Shown in pieces: positions 1 to 12,407 of a stretch of 64,000 nt of DNA. The notes beneath the pieces are model-generated. The model worked only from the letters and a program-made list of their open reading frames with translations, was not told where the DNA came from and ran no database searches. The DNA comes from Plasmodium relictum (taxonomy: Eukaryota; Apicomplexa; Aconoidasida; Haemosporida; Plasmodiidae), in NCBI RefSeq assembly GCF_900005765.1, contig NC_041692.1, positions 2,232,001 to 2,296,000 on the forward strand, read 5' to 3'. Every line of letters starts with the position of its first letter. Position 1 is the first letter of the stretch. The position numbers and the translations under genes were made by a program.

Positions 1-54
1 AAATTTTGTAAGAATGATTTTGTTTTAGTATTTTAAATTAACTAAAAAAAAAAA

Positions 55-1606
55 ATGGAGAACAGAAATCTTTATATCTATGCAAAAAAGTTTAATTTAC
101 ATTATCCAGAAACACTTGATGAATTAAACTTTCATATTTTAAGTAATCCGTTATTTAATTTAATGGAAAAAAAAGCTTTTTTTCTTGATATGTGTGATTT
201 AAAAAAAGAAAAAAAAAAATTTTTGTTTGAGGAAGAAGAAAATATAAAAGATAAAGACAAAATAAATTTATTAAATACATATTATAGTGATAATGAACGT
301 CTATTATATTCTCTATTAGCTTCATTAATAGAAAATAAAATATACTCTTTCGAAGGATATATAATTTCATCATTTGTGATAAAATTAAATTCTTCTTATT
401 ATAGTGCATGGATATATAGAAGAAAATGCTTAAAAAAATTAAATTTAAATATTTTAAATGATTTAAAATTTACTAAATTCATAATTAGCGATAATATTAA
501 AAGTTTTCAGAGTTGGTTTCATAGAAGATGGCTTGTTGAATATATTTATAAATTTAATGAAAAAGAAGAAAAGAAAAAGGACAAGAAAGAAAAGAAAAAA
601 GAAAATGAAAAAGAAAAAATAATAAAAAATAATTGTGAAAATGTGTCAGATTCAAAGACAGAGGTTCCTGATGATTACTTCGATGATGATTACAATTTTA
701 TGAGTGATAATGAAAATAACAGTATACCAAAGGATGAATATGATGATGCTTTTAATGAAGGATTTATTAGTAATTGTGATGAAAAAGATTTTGAAATAAA
801 AAAAAATAACATTATTTTATACGAAGATTTACAAAATATAATAGACAATTGTAATTTTTTTAAAAATGCAATAAAACCGAATGAAATAATTAATATAAAT
901 GAATTTTTATATGAAGAAATGCTTTATAATAACTGTGATATATTTATTGATACAAAAAATTATAATTCGTGGGCTCATAAAACTTGGCTAGTTGAAAAAT
1001 TTTCCATTTTTAAAAATAAATACCTTTGTGAAAAATATAAAATTTTGCTACATGAAATTAATTTTATTAACTATTTTTTAAAAAGCGATATATATAATAA
1101 TTCCGTATGGGTATACAGGTATTTTTTGTTTAATAAATTAAAATATATGAATCAAATAACTAAACTAGAAAAAGAAATTACTTTATGTTTAACTTATTCC
1201 AAGCAATTTTATGATAATGAATCCCTTTTTAATTATTTTCTCAATATATTATTTAAATATATAGAATTATATAAAAAACAAGAAAAAAAAAATATACAAG
1301 ATATTTTTGATATATCTATTGTTCAAAATATTAAAAATGAATTGACAGATTTACAAAAAAAATCAAAATTTGTTTTACTTTTCTTATCTCAACTGTATTG
1401 TTATAACAAATCCTATTATGAAGTAATAAAGGTAATATAATATGATATGATATCAATATTTTTAAATATTATAATATATAATTTATTTATTAAATTTTTT
1501 TTTTTTTTTTATATAGTGCTACAGATATCTTGAAAATAATGACGATTTCAACGATCAAGTTTGGAGATATAAAATAGAAGATGCAGAAAAAAAACTTAAA
1601 GCATAA
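55..1606 (+). CDS. Protein prenyltransferase alpha subunit (farnesyl/GGTase-I type)
   Basis: Spliced gene: exons 55-1431 and 1517-1606, with an 85-bp GT/AG intron in phase 0, giving about 488 residues. The protein carries the prenyltransferase alpha-subunit (PPTA) repeats: SAWIYRRKCLKKL, SFQSWFHRRWLVEYI, NYNSWAHKTWLVEKF and NNSVWVYRYFLF. The short second exon supplies a further repeat-like end (QVWRYKIEDAEKK). The alpha subunit forms a helical-hairpin crescent around the catalytic beta subunit, which attaches farnesyl or geranylgeranyl to C-terminal cysteines. An acidic, Lys-rich insertion of about 110 residues separates the second and third repeats, a common Plasmodium style of expansion. 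Without the intron the frame stops at 1440 and loses the last repeat. The pattern fits the alpha subunit shared by farnesyltransferase and GGTase-I better than the Rab-GGTase alpha subunit, but that choice is inference. Confidence 0.88.
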
Positions 1607-2302
1607 AAGTACAGTTGTTTTATAAATAATCTTTAACTTTTTTTTCTCTGATATTTCTTAATTATTTTTTTTTTATTTATATTTTGCTTTTTATAAAATA
1701 AAAAATGTAAAAAATGAATTTTTGAAAAATATAGTATTTTCATTAAAAAAATTTTCTTTAAAGAAATACATATAGAAATATGATTTCGTATTTTCCTATT
1801 AAATTAATTATGCGACTTAAAATTTTTGTATTTTTGTAATTTTGAGAAATAATTTTTGTTGAAAGTAAAAAATTCTTTAATTTTTTTTAAATTTTAAAAA
1901 AAAATTATATATTTATTTTATTCAATTTAATAATACATATACTTTAAAGAAACTGAAATTTTTTTTTTTTTCTAAATATTAAAAAAAAAAAAAGTAATTC
2001 AAAGGGGTTTAAAAAATTAAGTAGTGCATATTATAAAAAAAAAATGTTATTATAATTAAGCATATACATATACATATATATGTATAAATTTATTTAAATA
2101 TTACTAAAAAGAAAAAATACTTAAAAAAAAAAAAATAAAATTAAAAAAAAGTTTCACATAATATTTTAAAAAAAACATTTTAATGAAATAAAAATATGCT
2201 ATAAAAAAGTTAAAATTAAAAAAACATAGTTTTTTTTTTGATATATATATGTATAAAATATAGAAAAAATTAATTTTACAATATTTAAATCATCTTGAAA
2301 AA
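1607..2302. other. Intergenic, prenyltransferase to RPS17
   Basis: About 700 bp of A+T-rich sequence with poly-A/T runs. It holds the 3' end of the upstream gene and presumably the promoter of RPS17. I see no gene. Confidence 0.6.
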
Positions 2303-2949
2303 ATGGTAAGATAAAAATAACAATGAAATACTTTTTATATATTATATATTGTTTTTATAATTAAAAAAAATTAATAAAAAATATTATAAAAGAAACAGAA
2401 TGAAAAAGAAATGAAAAAAAGTGAAAAAGAAAGATATTCAATGAAAAGAAGAAAAAAAAAATTATATAATTTTTATTTCTAAATTTAAAAAAGGAATTTC
2501 CTTTATTTAACATATTTTATTTTTATTTTCCTTCTTAGGGAAGAGTAAGAACAAAAACAGTAAAAAGAGCAGCAAGGCAGATTGTGGAAAAATATTATGC
2601 AAAATTAACACTCGATTTTCAAATAAATAAAAAGATAACAGAAGAAGTTGCAATCATTCCATCAAAAAGAATGAAAAATAAGGTTGCTGGATTTGTTACT
2701 CATTTAATGAAAAGAATTCAAAAGGGTCCAGTTAGAGGTATTAGTTTAAAATTACAAGAAGAAGAAAGAGAAAGACGTTTAGACTTTGTTCCTGAAAAAT
2801 CACAAATTGATGTGAATGTAATATATGTAGAACCTGATACTGTACGTATGATTAAATCATTAGGAATTAATATTAGCAATATGAAAGTACATAATCCAAT
2901 GATTAATGTTAATCAACAGAAACAAAACAGAATGAATAATCAATTTTAA
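2303..2949 (+). CDS. RPS17: 40S ribosomal protein S17 (eS17)
   Basis: Two exons: the start codon alone (2303-2305) followed directly by a GTAAGA donor, then 2539-2949. The joined product of 137 residues begins [15 protein letters not shown], the conserved eS17 start, and continues [14 protein letters not shown], also typical of the family. Length is normal for eS17. It is a structural protein of the small ribosomal subunit. The second exon alone has a reading frame only from an internal in-frame GTG/ATG, so the isolated first exon decides the true N-terminus. Residues from [20 protein letters not shown] onward are strongly conserved. The C-terminal tail is Asn/Gln-rich. Confidence 0.97.
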
Positions 2950-4195
2950 ATTAAAAAAAAAAAGAAAAAAAGTTAATTACAATCTCAATAACTTAATAAT
3001 TAGAAAAAACAGTAACTGCATAAGATAAAAAAAAAAAAGAAAAAATTTATATTAATAGAAAATTACGCTCAAACAATGAAGTAGAATGCTGAAATAATAT
3101 AGAATAATTGTATATCAACTTCTTACCTTTTTTTTTTTTTATATTTTGTATGACTTAAATATTTTATTTATGTTTAAACTTTCTGGAATGAATATAAAAC
3201 TTTTAATAATTCATATTCTTTAAAAATTATATTGTAAAATAGTTATATTTAATATGAACCAAAAAGTAAAAAAAAAAAAAATTTTTTTAAATTATTCTCA
3301 TAAATATTATTAAAAGTTTTTTTTTTTATTGATCATTAAATTATATGTAGTTATTTATAAAGGAATTTACATATATAATTAATATTAATTATAATTTATG
3401 TTTTAAAAAAATTCAAGGAATACTTTTATTCTATATATTTCCAAGAAAAAAATAAAATATTAAATCTTCACTTTTTTTTTTTTTTTACAAGTTGCCTGTA
3501 GGATTATTCGCAGAATTTACTTAAAATGGATAAATTTTGAAAAAAAATCTCAAAATATAATAAGAATAAAATAGAATATATCTTCTAAAAATTAATTTTT
3601 TATTTATATGATATATTTTTTTCATACACATAAATTTTATTTTCCTTTTATATAAGCTTCATATATAAAATTTTAAAAGAAGAACATGAGTATTCCTCTT
3701 ATTTTTATTAAAGTTATCAAAAAATTATAATATATTTATGTTATTTTCAACAAATATTTATTATTATATATAATGGATGTAAAGGTTTTATATTATTTCA
3801 AAAAATATATTATAAATATTATATGTCTTTAAAAAAAAAAAAAAAAAAAAAAATATTAAATGGTAGTAGTAATTTACATAAAGTTCATTATTTGGTTTTA
3901 ATTTTTTTTTTTTTTCTATATATGGCTTATACGTTTTTGTGCTTCTATATAAAAATAAGTGAATGGAAAATGTATTAGATTTATTTTTTACTAATAGACA
4001 ATTTTATACTTTTGTTAATAAATATGAAAAGATTCGTGAATTATCTTATGTAGTATGTAAATAATTTGAAGATTATTTTGATTTGCTTTAACTGTAAAAT
4101 ACTATAACATTAATTATATTTATAGTTTAATAATAATTTTTAAATTCTTCCATTTCTTTTTTATTTATTTGAATTATTCAAATTAATTATTTTAT
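2950..4195. other. Convergent intergenic, RPS17 / Rab GDI
   Basis: About 1.2 kb between two 3' ends. It holds homopolymer runs (for example A tracts near 3831-3853) and no recognisable gene. Confidence 0.6.
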
Positions 4196-5970
4196 TTATT
4201 GAAGCTCTGCTTCATTTTCTTCGTTTGTAATTAAATCATCGAAATTTAATTTCTGTCCCCATAGATTTTCCCATATTTGTAAAAGATCATTTGTTGCTGT
4301 TTCAAAATGGGATGTAGCATCATAAGATGATGTGACAAAAATATTATCTTCTGGTTTGTTATCAATTGACGTATATAAATCAGATATTTTAACAAATTTT
4401 TCTTCAATAGATCCTAATAATTCTAAAGGTTTTTCTATTTCTTTTAACGGATTATCCGTTTCAACGGTTGCTGACACAATTGCTATATACTTTCCTTTGA
4501 GTGTAACTCCATGTTGAAAAGAAACAAGATTGATATAAATATCACTTTTTCTATTTAATTGATTTTGAGGAATTATAATTTGGCAACTGTTAGCTTGATT
4601 CGTTTCTGGAATTGGATTACTTAAAATGCAAATACATCTTATTACTTGACCAATTTTTTTTACTTTATTTTTTAAATGCATAGCATAACTAGGATCGCAA
4701 ATTACTTTGTCACAGTAAGCAACTTCCCCATCACTTGCTTTTATTCCACATACTTTATTATTTTCATTAAAAATAAAATCAACAGCATTTTTATTAAGCA
4801 TGAAAGTACCACCATTTATTGCACACATTCTAGAGAATCCTTCGGGAATTCCTCCAAGTCCATATAAAGGATATATGAATGGAGATTTTCCAAATGCTGA
4901 AATAGATTGCATATATAATTTTATTCTTTCTAAGGTTATATATGCAGGTTCTTTTAAATAATCATCATTTAAATAAAGAGCTACAGCATGCCCTAAAAAG
5001 TCAATAGTTAATTGGCATAAGTTAAAATATTTATATATATCCATCATAGTTAATTTATAAGGATCTAGATTCTTCCATGTACTTTTATTATTTGAATCCC
5101 ATTCACTTACATACTGATAAAAATTTTTGCATCTATTTTTTTCCATTAAAGATAGTAATGGAGATACTAATGCTTCCATATCTGTAGCTGGAACTTTATG
5201 TATAAATTTTTCCGAATATAACAATCCTTTTTTTTGATGTTGATAGACATATGACCCTTCCACAACTAGCCATTCTAAATAATTTGTTACTCTTGTTTTT
5301 TTTAATATTTTTACTAAATTTCCACCAACTAAAATAAATTTGGGTATTAAATCAACATTCCAATGTCTATTTTCTCCATATTTACTTGGAATTTTTTCAT
5401 CTAAAAAAAAAAAAATTATTAATAAGTTATAAAAATTAATATAAAATGTCTTCATACATTATTTTTTTTTTATAATTATTACTATAAATTAACAATATCT
5501 ATACATATATAATATTTCAAAATTTGTGTGTATATTTAATATATATATATATATACCTGGTTTAAAAGTGTTATATAAATTTGTTAAATTTAAAGATGCT
5601 GTTTCTCCACCATAATAAGGATTTCTATCTAATACTAATATTTTTTTTCCTGTACATATATATGCAATAAGTTTTATCATTCAATTAGTTATATTTATTT
5701 TATTTAAAACATATGTTAATAAAAGTAAACAGAAATCCATGTATCTATTTCTCTAACTATATATATATATATGTTTTAAATATATAAAATTTTTACCATA
5801 GTGTGACAAAAGTCCACTTAAAATACATTCTTTTAGTCCTGTACCTAAAATAATTACCTAAATAAAAAAAAAATAAAAAGAATATAAGGAAATGAAACTG
5901 CTTTAAAGCTATATAAAAGGAAATTTCTTTTTTCTTTTTTAAATTTTATTACATCATAATGTTCATTCAT
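4196..5970 (-). CDS. Rab GDP dissociation inhibitor (Rab GDI alpha-type)
   Basis: Four exons on the minus strand: 5953-5970, 5797-5857, 5557-5649 and 4196-5400. All donors are GT, all acceptors AG, and the phases agree, giving about 458 residues, close to the usual GDI length of around 450. The N-terminus MNEHYD-VIILGTGLKEC is the GDI/REP nucleotide-binding-like loop. It is followed by GKKILVLDRNPYYGGE and SKYGENRHWNVDLIPKF, two hallmark GDI blocks of sequence conserved region 1. GDI extracts prenylated, GDP-bound Rabs from membranes and returns them to donor compartments. The first exon encodes only six residues. Any single-exon reading of this locus misses the whole nucleotide-binding-fold N-terminus. 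Confidence 0.95.
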
Positions 5971-7240
5971 TTTATAATTTCAACACTCTAAAAACTAAAA
6001 ATTTTATCTTTTTTTTTTTTTATCTTAATATTAGCTTATGACTTTTTTTTTATTTATTCCTTAAATTCCACTGTATCTAAGACTGATAAATTATAAAAAC
6101 TGTTTCATAAAAAATAATAAAACAAATTCAACAAAAAAGAATTAAAAAAAATTTAAAAAAAAAAAAAATAAAATATAATAAAAAGTAAAATTAAGTAATT
6201 TTTTTAGGGTTATATATATATATATATATAAACTTAAAAAAATAAGCAAAAATGAATAATACTAAAATACTAAAAAATTTTAATTTTAAAATATAAAAAT
6301 ATATTTTAATTTTAAACATGTGCTTATAATTAATCTATTTATTAGTGAAATAATATATTATAATTATATCATTTATGCTCATGTACTTTTTATATATATT
6401 TATTTTCTAATATTGCTAATGAATTTTTTTACATCATTTTTTTTTTTTTTTTTAAATATATTATTTTTCCAATATAAAAAAAAAGAGTTGTTTATTTTTT
6501 CTTTCCAATTGAATAAAATAATAAATAAAACTACACATTACACTACTATAAAATGAAAACTTATGAGTATAGATTTAAAAATATAATAACCATTAATAAA
6601 GTATGTGTATTTATATTTTTTATATTTCGTAAGCGTTTTTAATTAAAAATATATTTCCAATAAAAAATTTTTCTTAAGCGACATATTTTTATTTTGCCAA
6701 TAATTATATTATCACAATCCTTTTTCTTTTTTCTTTTTTTTTTTAATCTATATTAATTGAAATAAAGAAGTTTTATAAAAAATAATAAAAAAAAAATAGT
6801 CTAATTAAAAAAAAAGTTATAATAATTAAAAGTTTGACTTAAATGGTAATAAAATATTTTTATAGATTTTTATAAATATGCTAGAATAATAAAAATAAAA
6901 ATGATATTATTAACAAATTTACAATTGTCTTTAAATTAATTTTTTTTTCTTCTCAACAAAAAAAATTAAAATAAAGATAAAACAACTAAAGAAGAAAAGG
7001 CACTAAAGTTAATTTATAAACTCATATAATCACTATTTGATTTTAAAAGTTTTGTCATTTGCTGCAAACGCCTAAGAAGAAAAAAAAGAAAAAGAGAAAG
7101 TATATATATATACAAAATGAAAATAAGAAATTATATAAAAATTATTTTAATATATTTTTTTATCTTTGTAAATATAAAACACATCTTATGAAAATATATA
7201 TTTCATATTATTATATTTTATTCTATTTAATAATAATTTA
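5971..7240. other. Intergenic, Rab GDI upstream / TIM 3' end
   Basis: About 1.27 kb with an (AT)n tract at 6211-6230. Reading frames here (for example 6320-6556) are hydrophobic AT-bias products. No gene is supported. Confidence 0.55.
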
Positions 7241-7589
7241 TTAATTTTCTATTAACTGATTTAAGAAAACATTTGTATAAAAATAGCTGTTTGCACAATC
7301 CCAAATACATTTTTGTTCATTTGTGTTTAATTTATGTGTAATTTTTGTTACGCATTTATTAAAGCATAAGTCCATTACTTTCACATTCTCTTTCTGTTTT
7401 TGTACCATTTCTTGTAAACCTAACAAAACCTTTAAAAAAAAAGAATTATGAAAACTTATAATAAATATATATTTACAATTTTAATTATATATTTAAATTA
7501 TTTATTATCGTTATATATATATATAAATATAATACAGCTGCTTTCTGTTTTTCATCAATGTTATCATCTGCTGATAGGGAAAGATCCAT
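7241..7589 (-). CDS. Small Tim chaperone, TIM8-like
   Basis: Two exons on the minus strand: 7536-7589 (MDLSLSADDNIDEKQKAA) and 7241-7429, joined in phase 0, giving 80 residues. The twin CX3C signature is clear: CFNKC, 14 residues, CIWDC. These cysteines form the two intramolecular disulfides of small Tims, which escort hydrophobic precursors across the mitochondrial intermembrane space after oxidation by the MIA pathway. The segment after the second pair (ANSYFYTNVFLNQL) resembles the Tim8 C-terminal helix more than Tim9, Tim10 or Tim13. The exact paralogue is a judgement. The ATG at 7589 is the only upstream start that gives an Asp-rich N-terminus and a phase-compatible donor (GTATTA). Confidence 0.85.
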
Positions 7590-9111
7590 TTTTTCTTTTC
7601 AAAAGAATAAATGTTATTTACTTGTATAAATTTTATTTTTTTAAATAATATAAATATAATAAATATTTGTTCTTAGAAGAAATGAAAAAATTATTACATG
7701 TTTTATATTTAACTTATTTTTTAAAAGAAATTTTTTTTTTTTTTATGAATTCTAAAAATTTATAATCATACAAATATTTGCTTTTTACCTTATATTTTTT
7801 TTTATTATTAATTCAATTTATTTTACTTTTCTTTTTTTTTTTTTTGTTAATTGTATACTAATATATTTTTACAGTTCCATTGCTTATTTAATTAATAAGT
7901 TTATGTTAAATTAAGATGTTTAAATATTTTTTACCGAAATATAGTATTTTTAAGAAATAAATTTTATACTTATATAAATGGTGTTGTGTCCTGCGATAAT
8001 ATCTTTTTTTTTTATGAAATTAAAAAAAAAAAAAAAAATTATGAAAATAGAAAAAGAAAAAAAAAATATATTTTTTTTTTTTCAATAAATTAATCATTTA
8101 AAAATAAATATAATTTCTACAAATATGATATTGATATATATTCCTTATGTTAATTTTTTAAATATAGATTGATATTGAAAAAGATAGCTAAAAAGACAAT
8201 TGTAGGTAGTTTTACTAACATATTTTCTTTTTTTTTGATTTAAATGAAGACATTTTTGACTTATAGATGTAATGAAAACTGAGTAGTATTATAGTAATAG
8301 AATATATAAATATATTTAAACGTCAAAAATTATATATTTAACTTAAAACATGAATATATTTCAAATTTACTTTTGATGCATATGGTTGGTTATTAAAAAA
8401 AAATAAAGTTTTACTAGAATATACTACAAATTATTATTTGAAACTATTTAATATCTACATTATGTTAAAATATGAATATTTTTCATATGTATTCATATAT
8501 ATGTATATGCTTCCATATTTTTGTAATCATTTACATCTCTTTTAATTTTCATAATGAAAATTATTTTAATGGGTATTTTTATATAAAAAGTTATTTTAAA
8601 ATAATTTAATTTACAGGTGTGCAAATTAATATCAAAAAAAAAGAAAATAATAAATTATCAATTTTTCTCTAGTGGGTGCCGACTTTTACAAAGGAAAAAA
8701 AAATGATTTTAACAAAATTTTTAAAATTAAAATACTATATCTCTTAAAAAAAAAAAAGAAAAAAACGAAAAAAAAAATTAAATATATAAGTAAATAGTTA
8801 AATATGATAAAAGAAAATAATATTTTATTAACGTATATACATAAATATATTCATAAATGTAAATTTACAAAAAAAAAAAAAAAAATGAAATAAAAAATAT
8901 AAATTTTATTGAAAATTAATGATAAAGGATAAAAAAAAAAAAAAAAGAAATATGTTTATATTTCTTATATTTATGTAAAACACTGAAGAATGTGTTTTAT
9001 TTTAGTATGCATTGCTAAAATCAAAAAAAAAAAAAAAATATTAAAGGTTGATATGATTTTTTAAAATTGAAAAAAAAGAAAAAACTTTAAATATATTCAA
9101 AAAGAAAAAAA
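7590..9111. other. Divergent promoter region, TIM8-like / syntaxin 16
   Basis: About 1.5 kb between two 5' ends, so it should hold both promoters. A short GC-richer patch at 8668-8697 (TAGTGGGTGCCGACTTTTAC) stands out from the A/T background. I see no gene. Confidence 0.5.
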
Positions 9112-10017
9112 ATGGCTACGGATATAATATTTAGAAATATAACAAATACCTATTTTGATTATAGAAGAGAAATTAAGAAAAAAAAAAATAGATTTAAATT
9201 ATCAGCATACGAAAAATTAGACGATGAAGAATCAGGTAAAGAAATTTTACTTCATCAAAATGAAGACCTTGAAATGCAAAAACAAACAATGTTACCACCA
9301 TATTGGATAGAAAAAATTGAAGAGTGCTCAGAGGATATAAATAATATAAAAAGTAAATTATTAGATCTTCAAAAATTACAAAAAAATAAGCTTTTAAATG
9401 TTTTAAATAATGATGAAAAGCTAACTGAAAATATTACTGATATGTCTGCAGATATAACATTTTTAATAAAAAATTGCGAAAAAAAAATTCAAAGTATATC
9501 AAATGATGATGAAGATGATAAAAATAACGTCATTGAAAAATTGAAAAAAAATGCTAAACATAGTTTGGCATCTCAACTACAATCATTATCTCAAACTTTT
9601 CATAAAAAACAAAAAACATATATAAAGGAATTTAAGAAATTATCGAATGAATATGACCAAATTGAAACTTACCAAAATTTTAATGTAGATGAACATCAGT
9701 TGTATGATGAAGTCAACGAAGTTAGTTCAGTGAATATTACTAAAAGAAATAATGATTTAAAAAAAATAGCTGACACTGTAATTGATTTGCATAATATTTT
9801 TAAAGAATTATCTGTTATGTTAGTTGATCAAGGTTCACTATTAGATCAAATAGATTACAATATAGACATCACATTAGATAAAAGTGAACAAGGATTAAAT
9901 AAATTAAAAATTTTACAAAAAAGAGAAAATGATAAAAGAGCTAAAAAATGTATATCTTTTCTTACTTCTTTAATTTTTGTTTTATTAATTTTAATTATTA
10001 TAAAACACGTATATTAA
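9112..10017 (+). CDS. SYN16: Qa-SNARE, syntaxin 16 / Tlg2 family
   Basis: Single exon, 301 residues. The N-terminus RNITNTYFDYRRE (residues 8-20) matches the short N-peptide by which syntaxin 16/Tlg2 proteins bind the SM protein Vps45. Residues 61-180 form the three-helix Habc region, starting LPPYWIEKIEECSEDINNIK, a stretch characteristic of syntaxin 16. The SNARE helix spans about 212-268, with the zero-layer glutamine at Q240 in LVDQGSLLDQIDYN. A tail-anchor membrane segment (about 281-298) ends the protein. The expected role is fusion of endosome-derived vesicles with the trans-Golgi network. Family, domain order and length all agree. The ATG at 9112 is preceded by an A-rich leader and precedes the N-peptide, so the start is well supported. 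Confidence 0.93.
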   Translation: MATDIIFRNITNTYFDYRREIKKKKNRFKLSAYEKLDDEESGKEILLHQNEDLEMQKQTMLPPYWIEKIEECSEDINNIKSKLLDLQKLQKNKLLNVLNNDEKLTENITDMSADITFLIKNCEKKIQSISNDDEDDKNNVIEKLKKNAKHSLASQLQSLSQTFHKKQKTYIKEFKKLSNEYDQIETYQNFNVDEHQLYDEVNEVSSVNITKRNNDLKKIADTVIDLHNIFKELSVMLVDQGSLLDQIDYNIDITLDKSEQGLNKLKILQKRENDKRAKKCISFLTSLIFVLLILIIIKHVY

Positions 10018-10744
10018 AGTTACATAAGATACTTTTTATTTTTTTTATATTACTCCTTTTTTTCCTTTATATATATATTGAATTATTTTTATCCTCCATT
10101 TTTAAATATATATGAATACACATATACATATAGAAGGATAATAAGTGACAAAAAAATTGTTAATTTATTTGAACAATTTTCTAATTTTTTTTCTTTTTTA
10201 TCTGAAAGTAATATCATTATATGCTCATTTATCAAAAGAATTTAAAGAAAAAATATTTTTATGTTATGCTTGTTTTATGTTGTATTTCAAATATATTTCT
10301 TTTTTTAAATGACTATATATCATTTATATTTTTATGTATTTTTTTTTTTTTTATTAATATAATAAATAAGATTTTTTAAACAATTTATTTTGTATTTTGT
10401 TTTAAATGAAACATTTCTTTTAATTAATTTTTTAGTGTATTAAACAATTTTTTCAGTGATACGTTAGTATTTATAAAAATTTCTAAACAAAATACATATT
10501 TATAAAAAATTACAATATTAATAGTTTTTAAAATACAAAAAAATAATGATTTGCTAATAATGCCGTTAAAAAAAGAAAAAAAAAAATATTTTAAGTATTA
10601 ATCATTTTTAAAAAAAAAGGAAAAAATTTAGATTTTTAAATAAATTATGTAAACATGCTAAACCCTTTAATTTCTATATTTATACTATATTCTATAAATT
10701 TAAAATTTGATTTAAAAAAAATATAAATATATATATTTGTATTT
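10018..10744. other. Convergent intergenic, SYN16 / SNU23
   Basis: About 730 bp of A/T-rich 3' flanks. I see nothing else in it. Confidence 0.6.
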
Positions 10745-11440
10745 TTAGACAAATGAAGTAGGTAATCCTAATTCTTTAATTTCTGAATTTATACCATCTT
10801 CTAATTTTGAGAGTAACTCTTCTTTTTTTTTCTTTTTTTCTAATTTCTTTTGTAACTTTTTTTCTTTTCTTTTTTGTGCTTTTTTTTCCTCAATTTCCTG
10901 TATTTCTTTCAGATTTTTTTTTGCTTCCTCATATGCGTCTTTTTCAATTTCTTTTGTTTCGTTTTCTTTTTTATCTTTAAGAATGTTTAGTTTTTTTTTA
11001 ACATCATCTAATGTAACCCTTTTAACTTTCATACTATATCCTAACATCCTATTATGATTTTTTCCATTTATATGATCTAAATATGTTTGAGAATCTTTAA
11101 TAATGCATTCACATATTTTACAATAGAATCCCCCTTGTTCTTCTTTAGGAGTTTTTTGAGTTAAAATTTGAATTTTTCCTAGATTCTTTTCTAAGGACAA
11201 ATTTTCTTTTCTTTCTTCTAATAATTTTCTTTCTGAAAGTACAGGGGGAACTTTCTTTTTTTTTAAATCAGGCAATAATTTTAATATTAATTCATCTTCT
11301 TCATTCGTAACTTTTTCATCTGCTTTTTTTTGATAATACTCTTTATCCCATATTTTTCTTCCATAATTATCAATGTTTAATCTTTTTTTATTTATGCTAT
11401 TATTTTCATGTGAGTCATCAATATTCCTTTTTTTACTCAT
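10745..11440 (-). CDS. SNU23: SNU23/ZMAT2-like U4/U6.U5 tri-snRNP zinc-finger protein
   Basis: Minus strand, about 231 residues from ATG 11440 (MSKKRNID). The frame is open further upstream but has no ATG there, only a TTG near 11476. Residues 29-33 onward (GRKIWDKEYYQKKA) match the conserved N-terminal motif of Snu23/ZMAT2. A matrin/U1-type C2H2 zinc finger follows: FYCKICECIIKDSQTYLDH with Cys107, Cys110, His123 and His129. Next comes the block GKNHNRMLGYSMKVKRVTLD, typical of this family, and then a Lys/Glu-rich coiled coil ending in LPTSFV. SNU23 is part of the spliceosomal B complex near the U6/5' splice site. An additional upstream exon cannot be excluded because an AG acceptor-like site lies near 11509. 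Confidence 0.9.
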   Translation of the reverse strand: MSKKRNIDDSHENNSINKKRLNIDNYGRKIWDKEYYQKKADEKVTNEEDELILKLLPDLKKKKVPPVLSERKLLEERKENLSLEKNLGKIQILTQKTPKEEQGGFYCKICECIIKDSQTYLDHINGKNHNRMLGYSMKVKRVTLDDVKKKLNILKDKKENETKEIEKDAYEEAKKNLKEIQEIEEKKAQKRKEKKLQKKLEKKKKKEELLSKLEDGINSEIKELGLPTSFV

Positions 11441-12407
11441 TGCTCTATAAAAATTTTTACTTTTATCATCATTCAAGTTAAAGTATACAATTAAAAATGG
11501 AACCTTCTCTAAATATATATTTATTGTTATATTTTTTTAATTCATATATAATATTTTTATGAAGTACTATTGTTAATAATCATTCACTTCTTATTTTGAA
11601 GCACTTAAAGCTTTTTGGTTCTCTATGTTTATCATTTATATATATATAAATTTTTTTTTTTTTTGTTTGTAATTTTAAAAACTTTAATTTAAATGTTATT
11701 TTTCATTTTAACTAATTTTTTTATACAGTTTTATTTTTATTCAATTTTTTTTTTTTTTTTTGTTATTAAATTCTAAAATATAAAATGAAAATTGTTGGAA
11801 AAATGCCAGTTTGCCAGTCCAAGAAAGTTCTAAAAATTTTATCACAAAATTAAAATAAAAAAATCTAAAATATCTATAAGATTAAATAGCAAATTTTAAA
11901 GGACATATATGTCAAATTTTATAAATACATCTTTTAAATTTTTTTTCGCAGAAAGCATTCAACAATGCTAAAGTTCATTAAAAAAAGAATGATAAATTGG
12001 ATTCATAATTTAAAAAATAATTGGAAAACAAATACTAATAATTTGTAAATAGGTTCAAAAAAAAAAATTTTTTTTTTTTAAACAGTCATTATAACATCAA
12101 TTTTTTAATTATTTGAAAGTTTATATAATACAATAACTTACATAAAATAAAGTGTATGATTAATAAATTTGGATATTCAATTCATAAAGATGAAAAATAG
12201 TTTAATCAAAAACAAGATTTAGTAGTGTTTTTCTTTGCATCTTTAAGAATAGCCTTATTTTTAAGTTATAATTTAATATAAATTTTCATTAATTTATTCA
12301 GAATTACAAGCACTGATATATTTTAATGTATTTTATACACTAAAATACTTCAAAATTAAAGGGAAAAGAAAGGAAAGTTTGTGTAATAAACATATTAAAA
12401 GAATAAA
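11441..12407. other. Divergent promoter region, SNU23 / OST5-like
   Basis: About 970 bp. It includes a short imperfect repeat TGCCAGTTTGCCAGTCC near 11804 and long A/T runs. I see no gene. Confidence 0.5.

Noticed and set aside
4332-4867. Small plus-strand frames
   Set aside because: Antisense to the Rab GDI coding exon, where the protein family is certain.
6320-6556. 78-residue hydrophobic frame
   Set aside because: Ile/Phe/Tyr/Lys composition expected from A/T-rich DNA; no family or splice context.
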